A DNA stretch of 64,000 nt from Chondrosia reniformis (taxonomy: Eukaryota > Porifera > Demospongiae > Chondrillida > Chondrillidae): the NCBI GenBank assembly GCA_947172415.1, contig OX359197.1, positions 930,001 to 994,000 on the forward strand, given 5' to 3'. The notes under the pieces are model-generated. The model was not told where the DNA came from, made no database searches, and saw only the letters and a list, made by a program, of their open reading frames with translations. How positions within the stretch are numbered: position 1 is the first letter of the stretch; each line of letters starts with the position of its first letter. Below are positions 1-12,400 of the stretch, one piece after another. The translations under genes were made by a program, and so were the position numbers.

Positions 1-115
1 CTCTGGAGAAATGAGTGGGTGGGATAAATGGAGAGTCCACTGATGATGACATTTAGAGCACTGATTGTGCAATAAATAAAGAGATGGAAAGGCTATAAAG
101 TATAGGTTGTCTCAC

Positions 116-2846
116 CATAGTGCAGAAGGATGGCAGACCAGCGGTGACGTGCGTTTGCTGGTTCTCTGTGACCCGTGTAAGTCTGTGACCTCCGAGAGGT
201 TGGCTTCCCTCGGGCAAGGAGCCCAGCTCCAGCAGAAAGAGCTCATCTCGACACACACCAGCCATGATATTTCCATCGTAAGGACAGACCTTGTGATCCA
301 CAAAATCAAGTGTTCTTGGAATAGGGAAAGGAGGGTACTTTGTGGATAGGGAGCTCTGAGAGAGGAATGGGGAGAGGGGTACTTTGTGGATAGGGAGCTC
401 TGAGAGAGGAATGGGGAGAGGAGGGTACTTTGTGGATAGGGAGCTCTGAGAGAGGAATGGGGAGAGGAGGGTACTTTGTGGATAGGGAGCTCTGAGAGAG
501 GAATGGGGAGAGGGGTACTTTGTGGATAGGGAGCTCTGAGAGAGGAATGGGGAGAGGAGGGTACTTTGTGGATAGGGAGCTCTGAGAGAGGAATGGGGAG
601 AGGAGGGTACTTTGTGGATAGGGAGCTCTGAGAGAGGAATGGGGAGAGGGGGTACTTTGTGGATAGGGAGCTCTGAGAGAGGAATGGGGAGAGGAGGGTA
701 CTTTGTGGATAGGGAGCTCTGAGAGAGGAATGGGGAGAGGAGCACTTTGTGGATAGGGAGCTCTGAGAGAGGAATGGGGAGAGGAGGGTACTTTGTGGAT
801 AGGGAGCTCTGAGAGAGGAATGGGGAGAGGAGGGTACTTTGTGGATAGGGAGCTCTGAGAGAGGAATGGGGAGAGGAGCACTTTGTGGATAGGGAGCTCT
901 GAGAGAGGAATGGGGAGAGGAGCACTTTGTGGATAGGGAGCTCTGAGAGAGGAATGGGGAGAGGAGCACTTTGTGGATAGGGAGCTCTGAGAGAGGAATG
1001 GGGAGATGCATATAAATAAACCCTTAACTGAACACTTATTAATAGTGTGCTACATATAATTCCTTAAATGGAAAAGGCTACATATATATACACTAACCTG
1101 TTCATGAATGGTTTGCAGTTTAATGAGGAATGGTTCGAAGGCCCAAAGAACTTTCTTTGACTCAAAGTTAAAATTCTTCACTTTCACCTCGGCTTCTTCA
1201 TAGCTAAGGAACCCAAGGAAGGCCTTCCTTCTCCTCTCATTACTAAACTGCTGAGTGTAGGAGGGAGGAAGATGGCCGACAGTGGGCTGACAGTGAAGTG
1301 TCCACGTTTCATATCCAGAGAGGTATGTATCCTGGAAAGAGAGAGAAGGGAATGAGACGGTGAACTAAGAAAAATTGGGGACTTTAACGATCTAAAGGCA
1401 AGATCTTTAAAGCTGTGATGTCTCATCATTTGACTCTGGATTTTACCCCACCCACTCATGTCCCCTGAGTCTTCACTTAGACTCTGGTCCCCATCTAGTC
1501 ATAGGCTATGCATATATTTTAGAGATTAACATAAAACTCCATTTTGAACTTAGAAATCTTACTTCAGTTTCAATTCATAGTTGCAAATTGACCAAAAAAT
1601 TAAAACATTGACTTCAGTAAAAATAAAAATGTCCCTAAAATTTCAAGAGTTTGTATCCTAACTTGGATACATTGAATCTATAACATTACACAAAATCATA
1701 AAAACTGGCTAGTTTAGATAAACATTGCTTTTAATCCAGCTCTACAGTTGACCACAAAAATGAGACCGGATTATACTTTGCAGCAAACATTTTACAAACA
1801 AGCTCCATATATTTGGAATAGCTTTTGGACAATTAATCACAAAATTCCTCAACTTCAATACCCAACTCAACTAACTAATTCAAGTATACATATGTCTACA
1901 TACGTTTGTCACTGTATAGTTTCTAAGTACCAAATAGGCGGCATATTTACATACCTGCTAGTGTTGATAAATCAGTTGTGATGAAATTTAAAATTCTACC
2001 TACCTAATTAACTATCTAACATTGGAAAGCCTATTTATACAAAAGAATATACTTTTCCTCTAACAAAGAATATCCCCAGGGTCAAAATGTCCGATTTTCC
2101 TGAAACAGACTTGTCCCTAGACACTCAAAAGTCTAAAGATGAACCATTTCAAAGACAAGCTTGGCACAGTTAGAAGAAATCATTTAACACTGTGTCAAAG
2201 GTATATTTTTGGAATACATAGTTCATTATTGACTGTTCGAGATGACTATCTAAACCTTACCTCATAATTCAAATTTCATTTTGACTAGCACACATACCTG
2301 GTCTGCTTTCCCTCTGTCTGTTTGAACACTGTACAATCCCATTGGTCCATTCTCCACTGCTGCTACAAAGTACAGTTTCTTCCCGTCTTTTGAAAAGTGA
2401 ACTTGCTGTATATGGTCTTGACACTTGAAGAAATTGGTAGTAGCTGAAGCACAAAGCTTGATGCATTCTTTGAAAGACAGCTTCTATAAGGCCACAAAGA
2501 ACCAGTTATATGAAAAACATATGCAGTGTACTCTTGTAGAGAATTCAACAATTATTGATCCATGCTTGGAGAATCAGATTTATCTGAAATAGCTGTCCAT
2601 TTTCAGTGTATTTGAGTACCAGTGCACATCAAAAGGTTAGACTCTTTCTGTTTCAAACGTACTAACCTTGGAGGTACTAGATGAAGTGGGGGTGTGGGAG
2701 GAAGGAGTGGATCCTGGGGTAGTAGGTACTTCGGTTTTAGAGGCAGAATCCTCGGTCGATGGGTCGGGTACCTCGGAGGGAGGTGATTCAACTATAGTCA
2801 CATCTTCATGACCTTCTTTCGCATCCAGTTCCATTTGTTCATCCAT
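116..2846 (-). CDS. Probable dipeptidyl peptidase 8/9-like (S9B), N-terminal exons, partial
   Basis: Read on minus, four exons are supported by splice sites: 2,846-2,667 (start MDEQMEL, followed by an acidic Ser/Thr/Pro-rich stretch), 2,483-2,298, 1,331-1,098 and about 314-116. The first three are all phase 0. Exon 2 reads like a beta-propeller strand (VHFSKDGKKLYFV). Exon 3 contains SNERRRKAFLGFLSYEEAE, which I compare with the family's ERKRxGxxGIxSYD segment. Exon 4 contains LDFVDHKVCPYDG, comparable with the MDPKxCPxDP segment of DPP8/9, followed by the expected LFLLELGS and RLTRVTEN strands. These enzymes are cytosolic prolyl dipeptidases; the catalytic alpha/beta-hydrolase half would lie beyond the left edge. 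The phase between exons 3 and 4 does not close, so a small exon may be missing there or the acceptor at 315 may be wrong. The start could also be two codons upstream (MCMDEQ). Family assignment is from remembered motif order, not a search. Confidence 0.5.
335..1008. repeat. Minisatellite, 44-46 bp unit, 15 copies
   Basis: Units begin with GTACTTTGTGG or GCACTTTGTGG at 335, 379, 425, 471, 515, 561, 607, 652, 698, 742, 788, 834, 878, 922 and 966. Each carries ATAGGGAGCTCTGAGAGAGG. Spacing is 44, 45 or 46 bp because the G-run before each start varies in length. The array lies in a probable intron of the DPP8/9-like gene. The minus strand of the unit has no stop in any frame, so long open frames across it are an artefact of the repeat. 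Confidence 0.95.
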
Positions 2847-3456
2847 ACACAGGCGTATTCTCTTAAGGAAATATCAAACAGACTTTTAAAAAATGCGCTC
2901 TATCGTATGGACCTTTAGTCAAAACTATAAAAGACCGAAACTTTCCTAAGGACAAAACAAGTTTGCCTTGCGAGTATGTAGAACGAGTCAGGAAACTGCT
3001 AGGGAATTTCCCTAAATGGTTCGCCCACGAACAACGTGACTACCACATGAATACGATTGCGAAACAATACACAATATTGATGGGAGATATGGATTATCAC
3101 ATATTTGTTCAATGAGCCAGGACTTAGTCAGCCATATTATAAGAAAGTAAAACATCAGACAATGCTTTATAGACATTAGTGCAAATTCAGCTTACAAAGA
3201 GCTCTTAGCGTTTATTGCTGATGAAGACCTAGGCCTTAGGGTCAAAACGCTCAGAGAAAGCTACTATACAAGCCATCTACAAAAAAGAGCTGTTAATATA
3301 AAAGTTGTGGTGTCACAAAATGATTGAATTGTCTCTTTCAGAGAAAAAGCAGCTAGTTTATGAGGTCATGTACGTAGAAAATACATAAATGTTGCAGAAC
3401 TAGTGTTAAAGAGTTTGGGTTGCTCCAAATGCATATTTAGGGGACTCCTACAAGTT
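2847..3456. other. Intergenic region between the DPP-like gene and receptor 1
   Basis: 610 bp separate the DPP-like start from the receptor stop; both genes are on minus. No coding exon seen. It contains an imperfect foldback at 3,207-3,251 (AGCGTTT ... AAACGCT around CTGATGA and a GACC/GGTC stem), discussed as a hammerhead-like sequence. Any DPP promoter should lie here. Confidence 0.5.
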
Positions 3457-6400
3457 TTAACACATTGATTTAGGAATATCATCCTCTGTAGCAGTGTCCT
3501 CAGTTACTAGAAAAGGTTCAGAACCATTTGATGGGATCGCAGTGAGTGAACTATTGTTAGGATCCACTTCATTAGTTGGCGAGTACGGAACTGTCACCTT
3601 CTCCAACTTCCCATCAGTGTCTAATAAAATTTTATCTGAGCCATTCTTTGATTTGATTTTCTTTACTTTTGAATAAGGATGCTCCACCATTGGCTTTGGG
3701 TCAAATTGACCATTTGGTTGCTGCTGGGGTGCAAACTCAGGCCTTAAATCAGGGTCATCTTCAGGCTTGGTGCTGGGGTCATCTTGAGGCTTGGTGCTGG
3801 GGTCATCTTGAGGCTGGATACTGGGGTCATCTTGAGGCTGGATACTGGGGCCATCTTGAGGCTGGATACTGGGGTCATCTTCAGGCTGGATACTGGGGCC
3901 ATCTTGAGGCTGGATACTGGGGTCATCTTCAGGCTTGGTGCTGGGGCCATCTTGAGGCTGGATACTGGGGTCATCTTCAGGATTGGTGCCAGGGCCATCT
4001 TGAGGCTTGGTGCCAGGGCCATCTTCAGTAGGTTTGTTTCTGGGAGGAAGTACATCATAAAAGTTGGTCAGTGGTGACACAGGTGTGGATGATCGCACGA
4101 TATTATAATTGGGAGCCACAAGTGTATTTCCCCTTGGAGAACTTGGCACATCATAAAGTCCATCTGTTTTTGGGACATTGCCATAAATATGATGATCAAA
4201 GAGTGGAGAGTCCGGATAGGCTATTTTAGGGACCATGTGAGTTCCATTCTGTGCCAGTTTGTGGGTTACTTTTGGGCTGGGCTGGGGAGAGGGGAGCACA
4301 TCGTAACCGGCTTCATTCTTCTTGAAAGTGGAGGGTACTGCGTATTCAGATAAATTAGCCTGATTCCTAACTACAGGACTCCTTGGCACATCATAGACGG
4401 AGGGAGGGGTCTGTAAAGCTGGGGTCTGATCAGAAGGAGTGGCAGCCCTTGGTTTTGGTGGTACATCATACGTAAGTGGGTACGGTGAAGATAGATTCCT
4501 CATGTTAGCTCCATCAGCACTCCTAGTTCTTTTGTGGCTATGCATTTCTCTGTTTCTTTCTGCAGCAATCCTTTGTCCTGGAAGCAGCGCTGGGGAGGTG
4601 GACCTATTGCAACGGGGAATCTCATAGGCTCCAGGCGTGGCTGACCGGGGCACATCATACACACCAGGTGGGGAGAGCGATCTACCTGGGACTGGGCTTC
4701 GCGTGCATGAATGTACCAACTCATAACCCTTTTCTACAAGATTGTTCATACTGGCTTGGCTGGCGGATGCCTTTATGATCTCGTTTTTGACATCATTGGG
4801 AACAGAAGAGTATCCACCGTCTCCATCTACTGCCTTAAGCTCTGGATAATCTGGACTTATGCTTCTAAGGCGTCTTTCTTCTTCTTCTTCCTCTTCTTCT
4901 AAATCACTCTCAGTTGGAATGGGAAGTGGTCTGCTTGTGAACTCGTCCTCTTTCTTCTTCTGGTCGCTCTTGCTGTTGTCTGATATTGTCTTCACGCCCA
5001 CATACCTTACAGAGCTTCTTATAGTGTTGGCACTATCTGAACGAGCTATAGTGGAATGAAAAATTTAAATTTTTAAAACTAAATAATAGTGCAGTGTAAT
5101 AATAGTACGGTATGATTCCCTAGCAGTACAAAAAGTTCCAAACATTTCAGTCCAGTGACCTTCACCAGATGAATGACAAAGGGTCATATAAAGCCTTATT
5201 TGAAGTTAACTTAACTTGATAGAATAGAGATTCAGTGCTACATTGTAACTATGATACAGGAATTAGTGAACATTCTGTAGCAGGGCAAAACAATCAAGAT
5301 TATTTCAGGACATTGTCTCTAACAGTATAGAAAATAATTTTATACTGTGTGTTTAGCTTCAGAATGCTTTATAATGTACACTAACCTACAATCCTTCCCT
5401 TGTTGGACTTAACAGCTGCGTTGTGCTGGTGCATCAGACAGACGATCACTATTCCTGCTATTAGCAGAAGTACGACAGTCAGGACCAGCATTCCTAGTAA
5501 GACATAGACGGCAATGCCTTCACCAGATGATACCACTCCTGTAAAGAACAAAAAAGAAGCTACGTACAACGACATGTAAAGAATACATTGGTCAACAAAA
5601 AGCTACTGCAATTATATCTTCATGAACAGTAGGCATATCAAGTCAATCAACTTACCATTCTTTGGATAGGTCACTGTGAAATTATCTGAAAACATTCCCC
5701 TACCAATTGAATTCACATAAGCAATACGATATTTCACCTCTTGACCTTCCTGTAAGTCAATACTTAGCTGATCTGTGGGGTTTAGCTTATGGATGATGGG
5801 TGACTGGCCAACTTTGTAAACTTCGACCTCTACTCCCTCCACCGGACCAAAAGGGACATACTCTGTTGGATCCGTCCAACTTAACGTTATTTTGTTATCA
5901 GCAATTGTCAAGCTCTTAATGGAAGGTATCTCTGAAATTACTACATATATAAAAAACAAACATTAGATATTAAAAATATAATTAAGAAAAGGTGTAAACT
6001 TGACTTCAGTTTGAAACATATTGATCCTCTTAATGAGTCTAAAGTGTTCACAGTCAGTAGTTGTAGAATGCATAGGTCCATGCAAATTGCAAGAAACTAG
6101 CCAAAGTTGAAGACTCAATTGTTTACCATCCTTGATGTCAATTTTATAGTTAACTAGTATTGTTAAAACAAAGGGTAGGCTAATGCACACTTACTAGAGG
6201 AATCTGTTTTAGGGATTAAGAAGGTCTCTGGCTGGCTCTGTCCAGCTTGGCCATACAAAACTGCACTGCAACTACCCCTTGAATTCGGTGGTAAATCTTC
6301 AAGTCTTATTTTGCTGGGAATTGGCATCCACCAAAACCAAGACAACTTTCTGTCTGCTTCAGTGAAGTGACATTGGACTGATAGTGCTAAGACATCACCT

Positions 6401-9400
6401 GATGTAGTACTCTGTCGTTTGTGTCTGCTTGACGTGGCAGTCCAACTGAACTCTAACTCGGAACCACTCTGAGAATCAATTGAAATTGTAGGTGGATCTA
6501 TACCAGGGACAGGTGAACATTATTATACTACATATTGTACTACATATGTATGTATGTATACTGCATACAAATTATATACGTAAAATACTCCTTAACAAGT
6601 ATTCTTATCTCCATTATGTATATATTAGGGCAAGAAATGTACGAAATCTAAATTTTTTACTTTTTTTCTGTTATACTCCCAGGTATAATGTGAAATGGTA
6701 AAGTATACATCGTGATACATACATACATCTATTTAAAACCAGTCAGGCAAAGTCAATAATTTAAATATAAAGAATGCTAGTGATTGTGATTTGTGAACGT
6801 TAATGGAGTATATGTACTGAAACTATGTCTTCATTTTTATGGTTATTGTAAGGACAACCTCCTGTATAGGAGATACTGTTCATGCAGTGGCTGATTGATT
6901 GATTGATTGAAGAATGCTAGTAAATATACTTCCAACATTCATAACTTACCAGGTGGTTTGTGTACATGGGATTGGACTGTTATTGTATTACTCCAGACAT
7001 CAACGTCATCTTCATTGACATATGCAACTCTGCATTCAAATTCCAAATTTGCCAGTACAATTGAAATGGATATGGGAATAGTTCCTGGTATATCAATCTG
7101 CCGTTTGCTTTTAGAATGATGGTATTGCCCTACAGACATATAATTACCATGGCAACAGTCCCAGAATTACTAAATGCTACTAGCTAAAATAGCAAACATC
7201 ACATGCATTCAATCATAACTTGTACCTTCAACTGATAATGCAGCACCATCAGTTGACATGCAACTCCACTTGAACTGGGTGATACCCAATGGTGGTATCC
7301 ACGTTAACCTGACCTTTGATTCACTGATTCGAGTAGCATTAGCTACAAAGCTTCTGGAATTGTCTACAGAACAATACGTTAAGTAGTGTAAATAATATCT
7401 GTATTTTCCAACAATTTTATTTGTTTTACTCAAAACATAAAGTATGTTATAATTAAAAATTTTGATTATTGATATATTTGAGGCATGCACCGTTTATGGA
7501 TAATAAATCTTGTTTTGTTAATGCTAATTCGCATACTAAACATATAAATGTGCATGACATCATTTGCATGAACCACATTTGAATTAGTTTTAAAAATGTT
7601 AGATGACCAAAGTGCTTACCTTGCAGTGTCCAAAAAGGGAATATATCACTGATATCACTGTAAAGTGTGATTTCTTCAATGTCTTTGATGGTCGAGTAGA
7701 CCCTCACAAATCCTTCATAACTCACTCCTGGTCTCAAACCATCTATTGTCATGGATCCAGGGTTTGTTATATTATATTCAGTTTGACTGTATTTTTTATG
7801 ACTGTTGCCAAGCTTCCAATAGACAGCTACAAGATGCTCATTTGTTGCATTGCCATCCAACTATGTATATTTTAGGCAAAGTAATCATATTAATTACAGT
7901 ACATACCTCAACGTTGTTACTAAATACACAACGTACATTATGTAGTCAGTCTTTATACATATGTATATTATATAGGTTACATTATCTTATGTTTTTTGGA
8001 AATGATTTTTTAAGAGGTCATACCTGTACATTGCTCACCTTGACACTAATTTTAACTTTGTTTGTGTTGTATTTAACCACTTTAACAGACAGAGGTTTAG
8101 GAGGACCTGGAGAAAGGAAAAGAAATTACGTCATTCCAAAAATCATAGCTGGCATTTTAAGAAAAATTCATTGCTTTAGGAGTCACATGACTATGAATAT
8201 TTATAAATATGTATAAATATGTATAAATAGATGTGTGACACTGCAGATACTTCCAAATATAGTAAAGAGGAGAGGGGGGAACCCTAAAGGAGCCAGTAGA
8301 CTTCACCACAAGGTAATGAATATCATTATATCACAGTATGTAAACAATTAAGATTCAGAAGATATTAGCTAAGCAAAATAATATGCACATCTAAACAAAC
8401 ATAATATTAGAAGATCCAGGAGCTCAGCAACCTCATGTGAGCTCAGCAAAGGTATAACCAAATGGGACTGATGACCACAACTAACTGTATAAACTCAGCA
8501 GGAGAGAGTACAACCACAGACTGTAAAACTAAGCTTGCAACCAAATAACACCCAAACAGGGTAGATCTAGAGCTGACTCAATTCTGTACCATTACAGCAC
8601 AAGGCCCAGGAAGCTATTAACCTAAGGAAGTGTGAAGAACTATAGCAATAGTGTTCCCTTAGGATTCTGCAAGGATGATATTTAAAAACCAACCAATGGA
8701 AACAGTCTAACCTTTAATTGGTGTTTTAAATGAAATTTCATCTGAAAACTCTCCAAGGAGTTGGTCAGATTTGGCAGCAATCTTAACTTTATACACTGAG
8801 TTTGGAGTAAGTCCAGTGAGATCACATTTTCTACAGGTAAATGCAGGTAAGGTTTTCAAAATGAGAAAAGAATTGATAAATCTATATTAAAATATGCTCT
8901 GTGACAAGATATACGTATACATTAAATATATTATAATATAATATACAAAATGTATTATAATATCTGTACAGTACATTCATATACTAGTGTTATTTTAATG
9001 CATGCATTTGGTATCGTTTCTCCAAATTACATACATATGTATGGCACAATGCATGCACATATTCCCTAGAAATGAGAACATCCATATAGTTTGGACATTC
9101 TCTGTACGTAGTCTAGATGATCTTTAATTCATTAAGTTCCACAAAATGTCATGCTACGTAGGTTGGGATAGCTTTCCATTCAGCTGGAGTTTGCAGGTGA
9201 AATTTAATAATTCTACATTAGCACAGGCAGTGTATACACCAAATATACAGCTAGCTACACTATTAGTAGAGTACCTGTCGGTTGCTGGTAGATGCTTGAC
9301 AGATTGAGTACTTCCTCCATCACTTCTATATACAACAATATATTCTGATATGGGTAAATTCCTTCCATTAACAGGGGGCCAGACCAAAGAGGCTTTAGTG

Positions 9401-12400
9401 GTAATGACTGACAGCACAACTGGAGCTGACACCTTGCTTGGTTGCCCTGGCAACAGAAAGGATACACCAAGCTGAAAGAATATCCAGTGATGAATAACAA
9501 CTTGTAGCATGGAAGATCAATTATACCAAACTTCGTAGATTAATGCTTGCAAATGTATACTGAAATGAACTATATATTAGGTTCAATGTCTGAAATATCT
9601 CAAACTAACAAAGTGTGAAATTAAAAGCAGTAAAACAATAACTTTTCAAACCACATAATTACATGTCTCAGATATAACAGGTCAATTATAGGTATGAACT
9701 GGTCAAGTCTGTACATTAGTATACATGTCATCAATATAAGGATGTACGTACGTACATACATTTGTTAAGCTCTTAGCTAAAATACATGCAATGAGAAGAT
9801 GATAGTAAAACTGCATCATGACAGTATGTGCTCATTTATGATAACTCCATACCTGTACACATCACTTGAGGTATCTTATGACATCTTATCGTTGATGGAT
9901 ACCATAAACACCCATCAGTACTGTAACTTCTGTTAGAACACACTAGATCATTTTTATCCCATTCAGTATGCAAACCTTTACCACTGTCAATCAACCTAGG
10001 ATCTCCCCTTGACCCTACTGCAAAGCCCATTTGATTACAGAGGTAAGTGAAAGTGGGATTATTTAGATGACACACATTGCTCCAATTCCCATTGCTGTAT
10101 GCTTCCACCAACCCTGAGTGGTGGGACTGTGTACTGTTGTTAAATCTAAGTGATCCATTCTCTATCACGACAGAGGATAGATTTGTTGTAAAGCAAGATA
10201 ATAAAATGCAGTGAATATTGACACCAGTACTGTAGCTAACACTTGCATGTTCCAACAAACAGACACACAGGTACATGTTAATAGCTCTTGAATGTAGCAA
10301 TATTGCTAACTAATACTGTAATACGGGAAATTTTCGTAGCAAATCAATATCAAGGAAGTGTGCATTTGGCTTAGACCACGAAAATATTTCACATGAAAAT
10401 TTCCCGAATTATGGTATATACTTAAAATTCGGCTTTCCTATAAGTCACATTTCTCATTATATCTAAAAAGAGCTATTTTGGGGCTATGTACGTACATTAC
10501 AAACTGGATGATCAATGATATATACAATACTGCTAATAGATAAAATGGCTTCCCCAGAACATGTGCTTCTTTCAATCTTTACAAGAATACAAGAATGTTA
10601 CAAATGTAAGAGCTATAGTGCAGAGAAAGGCTTTCCACAAAAAGTGTGTGAAACATTACAATTGGGAGCACAATATACGTACAGTAGAACATGCTACCAG
10701 ACCCAAGCTTCGCCCTGTCTAACTTATTCCCTAACATTTCCTGTAAATTACGTACATACGTATGTTCTATTTTTAAGTTTTTTTTATTAAAATCACCCTT
10801 GTCCTTTCTTGTAAATGGACACTTGTAGACCCTTTTACTTTAATCACTTTATTCATTCATCACAATTATTTGCATTTTTATGATCATCGGTCCCTTTTTC
10901 ATCTCCTCACTGTAGAATACACTGGGGACCTAGAATAATAGCCATTGGCTAAAGGTACCTAGAATAATAGCCATTGGCTAAAGGTACCTAGAATAATAGC
11001 CATTGGCTAAAGGTACCTAGAATAATAGCCATTGGCTAAAGGTACCTAGAATAATAGCCATTGGCTAAAGGTACCTAGAATAATAGCCATTGGCTAAAGG
11101 TTCCCCATGACCAGTTAAAATAGGATACTTTGAATATTTGAAAATATACGTACGTATATCAACCATCCTGACTTACTGGCGCACAATACTGCTAACATAT
11201 TCTCTGGACTGCAAGAGCTTTGGCGAATACAACTCAATAGAGATCCTTCATTTCCACTACAGCTGGTCACATTAATAGCTGCTCCTAAACCCCTTGAAGA
11301 ACCAAAGTAACTAGCTTCATAGAAGTTTGCAAACCCTTCATATCCCAGCTGTCTACAGGCTACAGTACCCACAGCTGGAGAAGCAGGCTTGGAGACACAG
11401 ACAGGTACCCACTGCAGCCCTAGTTTTCTTCCATCCACTGTTTCTGAAACTTGGAGCTCAACTAAACCTTCATTTTTGATAAAACCATTGACCAATCGGA
11501 TTCCATTATGCTTCCCAATTGAACCTTTTAAAAAACATGAAATGCAGAAATAGTACAACACTGTAAACTATATATATTGAGTACAATTTCACTGAAATCC
11601 ATAGACCCGTTCATCAGCTGAAAATCAAAAACTTTAATCAAGGTGTCAAGTTGATTTGAATTTTCAGCTGATGACGTACTATGGACCGAAACATTCTGAA
11701 ACCTCATGAATCATTTCACAGTGCTACGTAAAGCTCAACAACTTAATCAAAGCAACAGTTTAACGCTAAAGGACAGTTATAACAGTTGAACAATATCATG
11801 AGATATAGAGGAAGGACAGTTAAGTAGCATTAGCACATATACGTACAACTATTTTTACAAACGAGCTCATCATTAAATCAAATTTGACTATAGTTATTTG
11901 ATTACAATTTCATTTTCACATACACTATCTACTTACATATTTTATTTACAGCCTAAATAGTCCTATACAACAAATATCGTACAATGGAATGACAGAGATA
12001 AGGAGGGTATCTATCACCTAAATGTAATGTAACTGCAATAACATTCCTAAGATAATTTTAAAGTATGTAGCCCTACAGATGGGCCAGGGAGTGGCCAATA
12101 TGGGAATGCAACATGAGCAATTAACACCCCTGGGCTCCATAACTTACAGAGCATTTGTTGATACTAGAACTTCAAATAGTAAGCTAGTCATCAAGATATT
12201 ATTCTGGCTGCAATGGCCAATGTTACTGTCGATATGCATATATGTATATACTTCACAGACAGACATATCACACAGATAAACCATTATAGAGTGTTAAGAA
12301 TTGCTATAGAATTCCATAATTGCAAAAATGAGCATTTGTAAGACTTTAACACTCAGATATATATGGATGGATTCTTAGGTCACATGTGCATGAATGGTAT

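Noticed and set aside
53-1011. Three long overlapping minus-strand open frames of 190-299 codons
   Set aside because: They are produced by the 44-46 bp minisatellite, whose minus strand has no stop in any frame; only the end near 116-314 looks like a real exon.
1184-1459. Minus-strand 91-codon frame MSGWGKIQSQ...
   Set aside because: Overlaps the DPP-like exon in another frame and crosses its splice acceptor at 1,332.
3669-4077. Plus-strand repeats of Trp-Gly-His-Leu-Glu type
   Set aside because: Antisense shadow of the 24-bp coding repeat in the receptor tail; the minus frame continues a 529-codon exon with consistent splice phase.
10515-10790. Plus-strand frame MIYTILLIDKMASPEH..., repeated at 48,340
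   Set aside because: Lies in a receptor intron, is antisense to it, differs in length between copies and shows no domain; conservation follows the duplication.
12079-12279. Plus-strand frame MGQGVANMGMQ..., repeated at 49,755
   Set aside because: Short, intronic, no domain and no flanking splice or start context.
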